Shown here: piece by piece, positions 8,204 to 17,600 of the stretch | Layout of the letters: every line of letters starts with the position of its first letter | Position numbering within the stretch: the stretch's first letter is position 1 | Source of the DNA: an uncultured Lachnospiraceae bacterium | GTDB lineage: Bacteria > Bacillota > Clostridia > Lachnospirales > Lachnospiraceae | Direction of reading: 5' to 3' | Assembly (NCBI GenBank): GCA_902801515.1 | Contig: CADCII010000007.1 | Coordinates: 46,388-110,387 of the forward strand | Length of the DNA stretch: 64,000 nt | The notes under the pieces: generated by a model | What the model saw: the letters and a program-made list of their open reading frames with translations, nothing else | The model's database searches: none | Told to the model about the DNA's origin: nothing | Translations under genes and position numbers: made by a program

Positions 8204-8509
8204 ATGGCGTCAAAAAACAGCCGCCCGGTTTCGGATGCGAACCGCAGAGGCATGAGACTCATTGCAGTCGTCGTGCTGATCATGGTAATTGCACTTGCAG
8301 TGCGCTGCAGAAGTCTTATCATCAAGAATGAGACCTATGCGCAGCAGATAGACATGCTGGAGCAGCAGATCACGGAAGAGAACGACAGGACCGTGAATAT
8401 CGAGGAATTCCGCGACTATACGAAGACGGATCCTTATATTGAGAAGGTCGCCCGGGAGAAACTGGGACTGGTCTATCCGGATGAGATTATATTCCAGCCG
8501 GGAGACTGA
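8204..8509 (+). CDS. divIC: Septum formation initiator, DivIC/FtsB family
   Basis: A 101-residue bitopic membrane protein: short cytoplasmic N-terminus, one membrane helix (LIAVVVLIMVIALAV, about residues 22-37), then a heptad-repeat coiled coil (YAQQIDMLEQQITEEN) and the C-terminal DPYIEKVAREKLGLVYPDEIIF signature of the DivIC/FtsB family. It acts in the divisome with FtsL and DivIB. GTAAGGGG stands before the ATG. The hup-rqcP-divIC-tilS-hpt-ftsH order supports the call. A strong terminator follows, where spoIIE lies in spore-forming relatives. Confidence 0.9.
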   Translation: MASKNSRPVSDANRRGMRLIAVVVLIMVIALAVRCRSLIIKNETYAQQIDMLEQQITEENDRTVNIEEFRDYTKTDPYIEKVAREKLGLVYPDEIIFQPGD

Positions 8510-8533
8510 TGCGGATCATATATCAGGATAACC

Positions 8534-8572
8534 AGACGCTCTGTGGAGGTATTCCACGGAGCGTCTTTTTTT
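8534..8572 (+). terminator. Terminator after divIC
   Basis: AGACGCTC...GAGCGTCT stem with inner GTGGA/TCCAC pairing, then a run of seven T. Confidence 0.9.
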
Positions 8573-8659
8573 AAGATTTTGCAGCGTTTCATTTCGTGGC
8601 TTAAGACCTGGAAGAAGCGGGTCATAGCAAATCGACATAATCGAGAGAACAGACCGGAC

Positions 8660-9880
8660 ATGAATGATTTTCTGAGACAGATACACGATATGATCTTAAG
8701 CCGGCAGATGCTGGCCGCAGGTGAACGAGTCCTCGTGGCAGTATCGGGCGGCGCGGACTCTGTCTGTCTTCTTCTGGCACTGAAAGAGCTGGGGTATGAA
8801 GTACATGCAGTCCACGTCGAGCACGGAATCCGGGGGCAGGAGAGCCTGGAAGACTGCGCATTTGTACAGGAACTGTGCGCAGGAGAGAGGATACCCCTGA
8901 CCGTATGCAGGATCGATGCTCCGGCGCTCTCTGCGATAAGCGGCCGGTCTGTGGAGGAGGCAGCAAGAGACGAGCGGTACCGGATCCTTATAGAAACCGC
9001 GCAGAGTCTGAAGATCAGCGCAGTGGCGACTGCCCATCACATGGACGACCGGGCAGAGACCGTTCTCTGGAATCTGATGCGGGGGAGCAGTCTGGCGGGA
9101 CTGTGCGGAATCCTCCCTGTGCGGGAGGCGGAAGAAAAGGGGCAGAATCCGGAGACAGGAGAAGCTGAAGCACTGAGAATCCGGATCATCCGGCCGCTTC
9201 TGGAGACAGGCCGGGATGAGATCGAGAAATGGCTGACAGAACGAAGGCAGCTCTGGAGAGAGGACTGCACCAATCTGGACACAGACATCACCAGAAATGC
9301 GATCCGCCTGCGGATCCTCCCGCAGATGGAGAAACTCAACGCGGGAGCGCGGCGCCATATCGCTCAAACAGCGGAAGACCTGGTGCAGGTGGAGAACTAC
9401 CTGGAAGACGCGGCACAGCATGCATACAGCTGCGCTGTAAGATATGAAGACCGGAGAAATGAACTTGAGATCTGCCTTAAGGAACTGAAGGAGCAGCCGG
9501 AGCTGATCCGCAGAAGGATCCTGCACAGGGCGCTTGGACAGGCAGAAGGCGGCCTTCGGGATATCACCAGGGAGCATGTGGAGTCCCTGATGAGGCTTGC
9601 CGGCATGGACAACGGCAGGAGGATCAGCCTTCCGGGCGGCCTTAAGGCAGTCAGGGAGGAGGGCGTCATCCGCCTTACGCGCAGGACTTCTTCCCATATT
9701 GCGGATGAGATCCGGATCGATTCAGACGGAGAATACCTGTTTCCCGGAGGCTATAAGCTGAAGGCTGAATTCGGTATCTGGGAAGGCGGGGATGTCCCCA
9801 AAAAGAAGTACACGAAGACACTGGATACAGGTCAATTCTCAGGGAGGGCGCAGGAAACTGAAGGATTACCTGATCGATGA
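8660..9880 (+). CDS. tilS: tRNA(Ile)-lysidine synthase TilS, C-terminus frameshifted
   Basis: TilS converts C34 of tRNA-Ile(CAU) to lysidine using ATP, an essential step for reading AUA. The PP-loop ATPase motif AVSGGADS is near residue 30, VHVEHGIRGQESLEDCAFV and ATAHHMDDRAETVLWNLMRGS follow, then the TilS middle domain. The product reads normally up to YTKTLD and then runs out of frame (TGQFSGRAQ...) to a stop at 9880. The expected ending is present in the next frame, 9831-10031, but about 18-20 residues between them (the DY..LRTRRPGDY region of relatives) are absent. I chose the start at 8660 by homology; upstream AGAGAAC is a weak binding site. Either a real lesion or a sequence error. 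Confidence 0.85.
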   Translation: MNDFLRQIHDMILSRQMLAAGERVLVAVSGGADSVCLLLALKELGYEVHAVHVEHGIRGQESLEDCAFVQELCAGERIPLTVCRIDAPALSAISGRSVEEAARDERYRILIETAQSLKISAVATAHHMDDRAETVLWNLMRGSSLAGLCGILPVREAEEKGQNPETGEAEALRIRIIRPLLETGRDEIEKWLTERRQLWREDCTNLDTDITRNAIRLRILPQMEKLNAGARRHIAQTAEDLVQVENYLEDAAQHAYSCAVRYEDRRNELEICLKELKEQPELIRRRILHRALGQAEGGLRDITREHVESLMRLAGMDNGRRISLPGGLKAVREEGVIRLTRRTSSHIADEIRIDSDGEYLFPGGYKLKAEFGIWEGGDVPKKKYTKTLDTGQFSGRAQETEGLPDR

Positions 9881-10031
9881 GAAGATACCCAGGGACAGAA
9901 GGGACCAGATCCCTCTCATCGCCCAGGGAAGCCATGTACTCTGGGTGATCGGCCTGCGAATCAGTGAGGCGGCCAAAGTATCCGAAGGCGCTCATTTTGC
10001 AAGGATCACCGTTACCCCGGAGCAGTATTAA
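9822..10031 (+). other. Detached C-terminal coding remnant of tilS (+1 frame)
   Basis: In the frame shifted by +1, VNSQGGRRKLKDYLIDEKIP then RDQIPLIAQGSHVLWVIGLRISEAAKV is the conserved end of the TilS C-terminal domain, ending with a stop at 10029-10031, 31 bases before hpt. It has no start of its own and is best read as the separated tail of tilS. Confidence 0.8.
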
Positions 10032-10062
10032 AGAGCCGTGATTCGGCTGACAGGAGAGACTT

Positions 10063-10593
10063 ATGAAAGAGACAAGCAGAGTTCTGATTCCGGAAGATAA
10101 AGTTGACGAGAGGATCGCACAGCTGGGAGAACAGATCAGCAGGGATTACGCAGGCAGGCAGGTCCACCTGATCGGGATCCTGAAGGGGAGCATCTTTTTC
10201 ATCTGCGAACTGGCCAAGAGGATTACAGTTCCGGTGACGATGGACTTCATGTCCGTCTCCAGCTACGGAGCCGGCACCAAGTCTTCAGGCGTCGTCAAGC
10301 TGATCAAGGACCTTGATGAGCCGATCGAGGGGAAGGATGTTCTGGTCGTGGAAGATATTATCGACTCCGGCCACACGCTCAGCTATCTGCTGAAGAACCT
10401 CTCCAGCCGCAATCCGGCTTCCATCCGTCTGTGCACCCTGCTGGACAAGCCGGAGCGCAGAGAAGTCGATGTGGAAGTCGATTATCAGGGATTCTCCATA
10501 CCGGATGAGTTCGTGATCGGTTACGGGCTCGATTATGACCAGAGATATCGCAATCTGCCCTATATAGGGGTTCTGTCACTCACAGAGGAGTAA
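10063..10593 (+). CDS. hpt: Hypoxanthine phosphoribosyltransferase
   Basis: A 176-residue purine salvage enzyme joining hypoxanthine (or guanine) to PRPP. The PRPP-binding loop VLVVEDIIDSGHTLSYL is at about residues 97-113 and the loop LIGILKGSIFF near residue 40; VDYQGFSIPDEFVIGYGLDYDQRYRNLPYIGVL is the family's typical C-terminus. AGGAGAG precedes the ATG. It sits between tilS and ftsH as in most Firmicutes, and works with xpt, prs and the purine genes later in the window. Confidence 0.95.
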   Translation: MKETSRVLIPEDKVDERIAQLGEQISRDYAGRQVHLIGILKGSIFFICELAKRITVPVTMDFMSVSSYGAGTKSSGVVKLIKDLDEPIEGKDVLVVEDIIDSGHTLSYLLKNLSSRNPASIRLCTLLDKPERREVDVEVDYQGFSIPDEFVIGYGLDYDQRYRNLPYIGVLSLTEE

Positions 10594-10600
10594 TAACATT

Positions 10601-12403
10601 TTGAATAAGACAGCCAGAAGTACAGGTTTTTATATACTGCTCGGCCTGCTGTGCATTTTCCTGATCTTTGCGCTGCGCGACAGCTTCAACGGACGCAGCG
10701 ACATCACTGAGAAGGAACTGACCTCCATGCTGGAGAAAGGCCAGGTTTCCAAGGTCGAAATAGTCCAGAATGAGGAGGTTCCCACCGGAACCCTGAATGT
10801 CACTACGACTGACAATGAGATCCTGACGGTCAATGTGACCGATACGACCCGCGCGGTTGAACTGCTGAGCGGATATGACGTCACTGTCAGCATAGAGGAT
10901 GTGTCCAGGCGCAGCACCCTGTTTACAATGTTTATCCCGGTACTGCTTACCGGCGCGATGGTCCTCTTCCTGATCATGTTCATGAACCGCCAGCAGGGCG
11001 GCGGTTCCGCCATGATGAACTTCGGCAAGAGCCGGGCGAAGATGTTCACTCCGGACGCGAAGAAGGTCACGTTTGCGGATGTCGCAGGCCTGCAGGAGGA
11101 GAAGGAAGAGCTGGCGGAGATCGTGGAATTCCTGTCGGAGCCGGGCAAGTTCCTGGATGTAGGTGCGAGGATCCCGAAGGGCGTGATCCTGGTCGGTCCT
11201 CCCGGAACAGGTAAGACGCTGATTGCACGCGCAGTCGCAGGCGAGGCGGGAGTCCCGTTCTTCTCCATTTCCGGATCGGATTTCGTAGAGATGTTTGTAG
11301 GCGTCGGCGCAAGCCGTGTCAGGGATCTGTTTGAGGAAGCCAAGAAGAACCAGCCCTGCATCGTATTTATCGATGAGATCGACGCGGTGGGACGCCGCAG
11401 AGGCACCGGTATGGGCGGCGGCCATGACGAACGTGAGCAGACCCTGAACCAGCTGCTTGTCGAGATGGACGGCTTCTCTGAAAATGAAGGCATCATCGTG
11501 ATGGCAGCCACGAACCGTGTGGACATCCTGGATCCCGCGATCCTCAGAGCCGGCAGGTTTGACCGTCAGGTGACGGTGGGACGGCCGGACGTAAAGGGAC
11601 GTGAAGAGATCCTGAAAGTTCATTCGAAAAATAAACCGCTGGCGGATGACGTGGATCTGAAGTCCGTCGCCCGCACGACAGCAGGATTTACCGGGGCGGA
11701 CCTGGAGAACCTGATGAATGAGGCGGCGATCCTGGCAGCGAAGGAGAAGAGAGCCTTCCTGAAGCAGAATGACATCGAGCAGGCATTTATCCGGATCGGA
11801 ATCGGAGCCGAGAAGCACAGCCGTGTGATCTCCGAGAAGGAGAAGCGGATCACTGCGTACCACGAATCCGGACACGCGATCCTGTTCCACCTTCTGCCGG
11901 ATGTCGGACCGGTCCATACGGTCTCCATCATACCTACCGGACACGGAGCCGCCGGTTATACCATGCCGCTCCCTGAGAACGATTACATGTTCGATACCAG
12001 GGGCAGGATGTTCCAGCAGATCGTAGTCTCACTCGGCGGAAGAGTTGCCGAGGAGCTGGTCATCGGAGACATCACTACAGGAGCGTCGCAGGATATCAAA
12101 CAGGCGACGGCGGCGGCCAGGGCCATGGTCACAAAGTACGGATTCTCCGAGAAACTGGGACCGATCAACTATGAGCAGGGTGAGGATGAGATCTTCATCG
12201 GCAAGGATCTTGCACATACCCGCCAGTACGGTGAGCAGGTTGCTTCCGTCATCGATGATGAAGTCAAGCGGATCATTGACGAGGCTTACGCGAAGGCCCG
12301 TGAACTGATCACCGCTCACTCGGATGTGCTTGAGAGATCAGCCAAGCTGCTGATCGAGAAGGAAAAACTGTCCAGGGAAGAGTTCGAGGCACTGTTTGTG
12401 TAA
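10601..12403 (+). CDS. ftsH: ATP-dependent zinc metalloprotease FtsH, copy 1
   Basis: A 600-residue membrane AAA+ protease. Two membrane helices ([16 protein letters not shown], residues 9-25; [22 protein letters not shown], about 107-127) flank an extracytoplasmic domain; the AAA module follows with Walker A GPPGTGKT (about 198), Walker [13 protein letters not shown], pore loop FVEMFVG and [22 protein letters not shown]; the zinc site is HESGH near residue 421. The start is TTG, seven bases after hpt, with GAGGAG about 10 bases upstream; no ATG is available near the first helix. It forms the conserved tilS-hpt-ftsH unit. A second ftsH lies at 47482. Confidence 0.95.
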   Translation: MNKTARSTGFYILLGLLCIFLIFALRDSFNGRSDITEKELTSMLEKGQVSKVEIVQNEEVPTGTLNVTTTDNEILTVNVTDTTRAVELLSGYDVTVSIEDVSRRSTLFTMFIPVLLTGAMVLFLIMFMNRQQGGGSAMMNFGKSRAKMFTPDAKKVTFADVAGLQEEKEELAEIVEFLSEPGKFLDVGARIPKGVILVGPPGTGKTLIARAVAGEAGVPFFSISGSDFVEMFVGVGASRVRDLFEEAKKNQPCIVFIDEIDAVGRRRGTGMGGGHDEREQTLNQLLVEMDGFSENEGIIVMAATNRVDILDPAILRAGRFDRQVTVGRPDVKGREEILKVHSKNKPLADDVDLKSVARTTAGFTGADLENLMNEAAILAAKEKRAFLKQNDIEQAFIRIGIGAEKHSRVISEKEKRITAYHESGHAILFHLLPDVGPVHTVSIIPTGHGAAGYTMPLPENDYMFDTRGRMFQQIVVSLGGRVAEELVIGDITTGASQDIKQATAAARAMVTKYGFSEKLGPINYEQGEDEIFIGKDLAHTRQYGEQVASVIDDEVKRIIDEAYAKARELITAHSDVLERSAKLLIEKEKLSREEFEALFV

Positions 12404-12750
12404 CGGGAAATATGCCGGACCGGACATATACAGGACCGGTACACATAGCTGAGGCTGAACTCGTATCAGAAATATATAGCAGGTCTGAGCTGGCGTAAGC
12501 AGTTGAAGCGCTGACAAATGCTTTTGCTCGTTTAGACAAAATGCACAAAATAAAAAAATTTATTTAGACAAGTTTGAGCACACTTATTTTGCAGTCTATG
12601 CTATATTACTATTGTGTAAAACCCCAATACATAAATAGTTTTGCTACACCCCATAAGAGAATACCTTCTCCAATGAAAAGGGACAGCGCTCAGGCGTTGT
12701 TCCTTTTCTAATATACAGCGGGGTAAAAATAACCAATAAGGATAACTGGA
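12404..12750. other. Intergenic region between ftsH and GH13 gene
   Basis: No gene seen. It holds an AT-rich stretch around 12540-12620 with a plausible but weak promoter (TTGAGC, 17 bases, TATGCT near 12580-12610), a direct repeat GGACCGG, and the hairpin described at 12675. Confidence 0.5.
12675..12708 (+). promoter_or_regulatory. Long hairpin in the leader of the GH13 gene
   Basis: 15-bp stem (two G-T pairs) from GAAAAGGGACAGCGC to GCGTTGTTCCTTTTC with a TCAG loop, 42 bases before the start codon and not followed by a U tract. Either an mRNA-stabilising or a regulatory element. Confidence 0.5.
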
Positions 12751-14901
12751 ATGTATACACAGAAGAACAGAAAGATCTACAGTCAGGCGATGCGGACTTC
12801 CCGCTATGTGATGGAGATGATCCCCACACTGAACAGGGAGGCTCTGTTTGCTGATGAGAGCCGTGACTACGTATCACCGCCGGAACCGGAGGTCGGGGAT
12901 ATCGTGACTTTCCGTGTGCGTACGGCCAAAGCCAATGTGGATGAGGTCTGGCTTGTAAGTGAACACCTGCGCCAGAGGCTGGATTTTGAGAAAAGCCAGG
13001 GAGTCTTTGATTTCTATACGACAAAGATAGAGATGGGAAGAGACATCCTCAGCTATTATTTCATTATCATCAGCGGGAACGCAAGGGAGGGCCTTGGCAA
13101 GAGCGGGGTTGTCAGCAGGCGCGAAGATGTTGTGCCGTTCCGGCTCTGTCCCGGTTTTTCCACGCCGGACTGGGCAAAAGGCGCTGTCATGTATCAGATC
13201 TACACTGACCGGTTCTGCAATGGTGATCCGTCCAATGATGTGCTTGATGATGAGTATTCCTATATCGGGAATCATGTCCGACAGGTCAGGGACTGGAATC
13301 AGAGACCGGAGAGCATGGATGTGGGCAATTTCTACGGCGGCGATCTGGAAGGTGTGAGGCAGAAACTGGATTATCTTCAGGAACTGGGGATTGAGGCGAT
13401 CTACTTTAATCCGCTGTTTGTGTCCCCTTCCAATCACAAGTATGATACCCAGGACTATGACCATATCGATCCGCATTTCGGGAAACTTGTCGTTGATGAG
13501 GGAGAACTCCTCGAGGAAGGTGAGACAGATAACGAGAAGGCCACACGCTATATCTGCAGGGTGACAAGAAAAGAGAACCTGGAAGCCTCGGATGAACTTT
13601 TCTGCACACTGGTGAAGGAGGCTCACGAGCGCGGGATCCGCGTTATCCTGGACGGAGTATTCAACCACTGCGGGTCCTTCAACAAATGGCTGGACCGCGA
13701 GAAGATCTACAGCGCTCAGGAGGGATATGAGGAAGGCGCCTACCGCTCAGCATCCTCGCCCTACAGAGATTATTTCCAGTTTGACGAGACAGAGGAAGAG
13801 CGCTGGCCGGACAACGCCTCCTACTCCGGATGGTGGGGGCATGATACGCTTCCGAAGCTGAACTATGAAGGCTCGGAGAAACTCTGTTCCTATATCCTCT
13901 CGGTGGCCCGGAAATGGGTCTCCCCTCCATATAACGCGGACGGCTGGAGACTGGACGTGGCTGCGGATCTGGGACACAGTCCCGAGTTCAACCACAGGTT
14001 CTGGAAAGCATTCCGTCATGAGGTGAAGGCGGCGAACCCGGACGCTGTGATCATAGCGGAGCATTACGGGTATGCTGCTGACTGGCTTGGCGGAGACCAG
14101 TGGGATACTGTCATGAACTATGATGCGTTCATGGAGCCGATGACCTGGTTTTTCACAGGGATGGAGAAGCACTCCGATGACTTCAATCCGGATCTTCTGG
14201 GTGACGCGTGGCGCTTCCGCTCCTCCATGGAGCACAATATGTGCGCTTTTATGCAGTCGTCTCTGCTCTGTTCCATGAACCAGCTGTCAAACCATGACCA
14301 TTCAAGGTTCCTGACGAGGACGAACCATACGACAGGCAGGATCTCAGATTTTACCTTTGACGCTGCGTCAGAGGATGTGGTACCTGCCGTGATGAGGGAG
14401 GCTGTCATCTTCCAGATGACCTGGCCGGGGGCACCTACCCTGTATTACGGGGATGAAGCAGGCCTGACCGGATTCACCGATCCGGACAGCCGGAGACCTT
14501 ATCCCTGGGGAAAAGAAGACCGGAGAATGCTTCATTTCCACCAGGACGCCATAGCTTTTCACAAGGAATATGAGGTTCTGAAGTACGGGTCCGTCCGGTT
14601 CCTGAAGGGGGAGAAGGACTTTATCTCCTATGCAAGGTTCAGCAGGAAGGAACAGATCGTCTGTGCATTCAATAATTCTGACCGCGAGATGGAAGTGACC
14701 ATTCCGGTCTGGATCGCAGGAGTTCCTCCGGAATGTGAGATGACCAGAGTCTTTGCCTCGGACAGGACTTCCTGGACGAAGGAGAAGAAGCGATACAAGG
14801 TAGTGAACGGGGAACTGGCGCTCAGCCTCGGGCCGAAGTCGGCTCTGGTGCTGTCAGCGCACGGGAAACCGAAGTTTGCACAGAAGCCCAGATGGTGGTA
14901 A
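12751..14901 (+). CDS. Cytoplasmic GH13 alpha-glucan hydrolase (neopullulanase/cyclomaltodextrinase-like)
   Basis: A 716-residue glycoside hydrolase family 13 enzyme without signal peptide. An N-terminal beta domain (residues 1-130) precedes the barrel, which starts at WAKGAVMYQIYTDRFCNGD. Catalytic signatures: GVFNHCG, nucleophile in GWRLDVAADLG (about residue 399), acid/base in VIIAEHYGYAADW (about 432), and NQLSNHDHSRF (about 512). A C-terminal beta domain ends it. It probably degrades short alpha-glucans or maltodextrins inside the cell, together with malQ and the glgCD genes. AAGGA stands before the ATG. Exact specificity (pullulanase-like or maltogenic) cannot be decided by eye. Confidence 0.88.
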   Translation: MYTQKNRKIYSQAMRTSRYVMEMIPTLNREALFADESRDYVSPPEPEVGDIVTFRVRTAKANVDEVWLVSEHLRQRLDFEKSQGVFDFYTTKIEMGRDILSYYFIIISGNAREGLGKSGVVSRREDVVPFRLCPGFSTPDWAKGAVMYQIYTDRFCNGDPSNDVLDDEYSYIGNHVRQVRDWNQRPESMDVGNFYGGDLEGVRQKLDYLQELGIEAIYFNPLFVSPSNHKYDTQDYDHIDPHFGKLVVDEGELLEEGETDNEKATRYICRVTRKENLEASDELFCTLVKEAHERGIRVILDGVFNHCGSFNKWLDREKIYSAQEGYEEGAYRSASSPYRDYFQFDETEEERWPDNASYSGWWGHDTLPKLNYEGSEKLCSYILSVARKWVSPPYNADGWRLDVAADLGHSPEFNHRFWKAFRHEVKAANPDAVIIAEHYGYAADWLGGDQWDTVMNYDAFMEPMTWFFTGMEKHSDDFNPDLLGDAWRFRSSMEHNMCAFMQSSLLCSMNQLSNHDHSRFLTRTNHTTGRISDFTFDAASEDVVPAVMREAVIFQMTWPGAPTLYYGDEAGLTGFTDPDSRRPYPWGKEDRRMLHFHQDAIAFHKEYEVLKYGSVRFLKGEKDFISYARFSRKEQIVCAFNNSDREMEVTIPVWIAGVPPECEMTRVFASDRTSWTKEKKRYKVVNGELALSLGPKSALVLSAHGKPKFAQKPRWW

Positions 14902-14961
14902 TGTGAAGTACTGCAAGCACCGATGCACGGTATACAAACAAAAACAGGGGGGTATTCAGAT

Positions 14962-16002
14962 ATGAAGATAGTAGTTCTTTGCGGCGGCATCAGCACTGAG
15001 AGAGAGATCTCCATCATATCCGGCACGCAGGTGTGCCTTGCTCTACGCAAGAAGGGACACAGAGCGATCCTGCTGGATGTGTTCTGCGGCGACGAACGCA
15101 TAAAAAACGCAGGGCCGGATTCATTTCCGGAGGAATATGATGTAGAGGCTGCCGCAGTTTACGCCAGATCGTTTGACGACAAACTGGATGAAATAAAAAA
15201 GACGAGAGACTGGTTCTTCGGACCGAATGTTCTGAAACTCTGCAATGCTTCAGATACAGTGTTCATGGCGCTTCACGGATCGAACGGTGAAGACGGCAAA
15301 CTCCAGGCAACATTTGAACTGCTTGGTATCCCGTACACCGGAAGCAGTTATCTCGGAAGTGCGCTCGCGATGGACAAGAACCTGTCCAAGCAGCTGTTTC
15401 GGGAAAATGATGTCCCGACCCCGAAGGGTATCGTTCTGTACAGGGGTCAGGAAGTGAAGAGTCCCGATGAGAACGGCGTAGGTCTTCCCTGTGTGGTAAA
15501 GCCTGCCTGCGGCGGCTCCAGTGTCGGAGTCAGCATCCCGCGGACGCCGGAAGAGTATCAGAAAGCGGTGAATGACGCATTTTCCTACGAGAGCGTTCTG
15601 ATCATAGAGCAGTACATCAGCGGCAGGGAATTCTCCTGCGGTGTTGTGGACGGAGAGGCGTATCCCGTCATTGAGATCGCTCCGCTTCAGGGATTCTATG
15701 ATTACACCAACAAATACAAGGCAGGTTCCACGGTTGAGACCTGTCCGGCGGACATTCCGCAGGATGTGACTAAGAAGATTCAGGAGACCTGCGTAAAAGC
15801 GTATCACGCGCTGCGCCTTACCAGCTACGGCAGGATCGACCTGATGATGGATGAAGACCAGAATATCTACTGCCTGGAGGCAAACACACTGCCCGGCATG
15901 ACGCCTACAAGCCTGCTTCCCCAGGAAGCGGCGGCGATGGGGATCGACTTCCCGTCCCTGTGCGAGAAACTGATCGAGGTATCGGTCAGAGACAGAGGCT
16001 GA
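14962..16002 (+). CDS. ddl: D-alanine--D-alanine ligase
   Basis: A 346-residue ATP-grasp ligase producing D-Ala-D-Ala for peptidoglycan. It begins MKIVVLCGGISTEREISIISG; other marks are MALHGSNGEDGKLQ, VKPACGGSSVGVSIP, EFSCGVVDG and EANTLPGMTPTSLLPQ. The loop YDYTNKY keeps the tyrosine typical of D-Ala-D-Ala ligases instead of the phenylalanine of D-lactate (vancomycin-resistant) forms. The start at 14962 follows AGGGGGG; the frame opens 13 codons earlier without a binding site. It heads a run ddl-murF-pth-mfd with overlaps or short gaps. Confidence 0.95.
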   Translation: MKIVVLCGGISTEREISIISGTQVCLALRKKGHRAILLDVFCGDERIKNAGPDSFPEEYDVEAAAVYARSFDDKLDEIKKTRDWFFGPNVLKLCNASDTVFMALHGSNGEDGKLQATFELLGIPYTGSSYLGSALAMDKNLSKQLFRENDVPTPKGIVLYRGQEVKSPDENGVGLPCVVKPACGGSSVGVSIPRTPEEYQKAVNDAFSYESVLIIEQYISGREFSCGVVDGEAYPVIEIAPLQGFYDYTNKYKAGSTVETCPADIPQDVTKKIQETCVKAYHALRLTSYGRIDLMMDEDQNIYCLEANTLPGMTPTSLLPQEAAAMGIDFPSLCEKLIEVSVRDRG

Positions 16003-16049
16003 GGCCGGGAAAGCCGGACGCCAGGTCCGGAATTACGGGAGACATGAGT

Positions 16050-17600
16050 ATGAGAGGACTGACATTACAGCGGATTGCGGAAGTGACAGAGGGGACACTG
16101 CATCTGTCCATGCTGTCCGCCGGAGGAATATTCGGAACGGTTGATGAGGACGGACTGAACAGAGCGCAGCATGCGACGAAAGAAGCCTTCGCAAAGTACA
16201 GCCGCATGGAGATCTCTTCGATCACGACCGACAGCCGCAAAGCCGAGGAAGGAGCGCTGTTCGGCGCCATCGTCGGAGCCAGAGTGGACGGGCATGATTT
16301 CATCGCTTCTGTCTTTGAGCAGGGGGCACTGTGTGTCCTCTCGCAGAGAGTCCTTGGCAAGAAGGAAATCTTCGGAGAAGCAGCAGGGACAGAGGAGACG
16401 CTGATGCGCCCCTGGATCGAGGTCGATGACACACAGAGCGCGCTGCAGCAGATCGCGAGGGAGTACCTGAGAGTCATGAAGATCCCGGTGGTCGGGATCA
16501 CGGGTTCTGTGGGAAAGACATCCACTAAAGAGATGATCGCGGCGGTCCTGTCTGTGAAGTTCAATACTCTGAAGACCGAAGGGAATTTCAATAATGATCT
16601 TGGCCTTCCGCTGACGGTTTTCCGGCTGAGGGACGAGCATCAGATAGCAGTCCTGGAGATGGGCGTGAGCCATTTCGGAGACATGACAAGGCTTGCCCGG
16701 ATTGCGAACCCGGACATTATGGTCATCACCAATATCGGGACCTGCCACCTGGAGTTTCTCAGGGACAGGGATGGAGTATTCCGTGCGAAGACCGAAGTCT
16801 TCTCCTATGTGAAACAGAATGGCCGCGTGATCCTGAACGGAAATGACGATAAGTTGAGAGCTGTCAAGGAGGTTCATGGTATCCGTCCCACTTTCTACGG
16901 GGTGGACAGCACCCTGGAAGGATCGCAGGACCTTGGAGCGGGAATGAGGATGGAATATCCGGGAGATCTTGCGGCAGATCAGTGCGTCCGTATTACCGGA
17001 ATACAGCTGCAGGGATTTGAAGGATCTCTGTGCACTCTGCATACTCCCTCCGGAGACATGACGGTCCGTGTACCGGTCCCGGGAATCCATAACGCTTCCA
17101 ACGCGGCGGCAGCGGCAGCTGTGGGACTTGCCTGCGGCATGACGCCGGATGAGATCCGGTGCGGCATTGAGTCCGCGCAGACCATCTCCGGCCGTTTCCG
17201 TGTCCTGAAGACAGACCGGATGACTGTGATCGATGACTGCTACAATGCCAATCCGGTTTCCATGAAGTCTTCCGTCGCTGTGCTCGAGCAGGGCAGCGGC
17301 CGCAGGGTAGCGGTGCTGGGCGATATGGGCGAGCTGGGCGAGGATGAGGTGAAGCTCCATGAGGGAGTCGGCACCTACGCAGCCGGCCGGGTGGATCATC
17401 TGGCCGCAATCGGAACACTGGCAAAAAGCCTGTATGAGGCTGCACTCAGGGAGAAACCGGACCTGTCAGCATCGTGGTATGCGACCGTGGAAGATTTCCT
17501 TGCCCATAAGGATGAGGAACTGAAAGACGGAGACAGTGTACTGGTCAAGGCAAGTCATTTCATGCAGTTTTCAAAGATCGTGGAGGAACTGACAGCATGA
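16050..17600 (+). CDS. murF: UDP-N-acetylmuramoyl-tripeptide--D-alanyl-D-alanine ligase
   Basis: A 516-residue Mur ligase that adds the D-Ala-D-Ala made by the preceding gene to the UDP-MurNAc-tripeptide. The N-terminal domain has SITTDSRKAEEGALFGAIVGARVDGHDF; the ATP loop is GITGSVGKTSTKEMI (about residue 150), followed by EGNFNNDLGLPLTVF and VLEMGVSHFGDM; the C-terminal domain has IDDCYNANPVSMKSS and VLGDMGELG. An insert of about 20 residues after the first Met (TLHLSMLSAGGIFGTVDEDG) is unusual. ATG 16050 has GGGAGA at seven bases; ATG 16044 is too close to it. It overlaps pth by four bases. Confidence 0.93.
   Translation: MRGLTLQRIAEVTEGTLHLSMLSAGGIFGTVDEDGLNRAQHATKEAFAKYSRMEISSITTDSRKAEEGALFGAIVGARVDGHDFIASVFEQGALCVLSQRVLGKKEIFGEAAGTEETLMRPWIEVDDTQSALQQIAREYLRVMKIPVVGITGSVGKTSTKEMIAAVLSVKFNTLKTEGNFNNDLGLPLTVFRLRDEHQIAVLEMGVSHFGDMTRLARIANPDIMVITNIGTCHLEFLRDRDGVFRAKTEVFSYVKQNGRVILNGNDDKLRAVKEVHGIRPTFYGVDSTLEGSQDLGAGMRMEYPGDLAADQCVRITGIQLQGFEGSLCTLHTPSGDMTVRVPVPGIHNASNAAAAAAVGLACGMTPDEIRCGIESAQTISGRFRVLKTDRMTVIDDCYNANPVSMKSSVAVLEQGSGRRVAVLGDMGELGEDEVKLHEGVGTYAAGRVDHLAAIGTLAKSLYEAALREKPDLSASWYATVEDFLAHKDEELKDGDSVLVKASHFMQFSKIVEELTA

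Noticed and set aside
9792-10031. Independent 79-residue protein gene
   Set aside because: It matches the end of TilS and has no binding site; it is the displaced C-terminal coding part.
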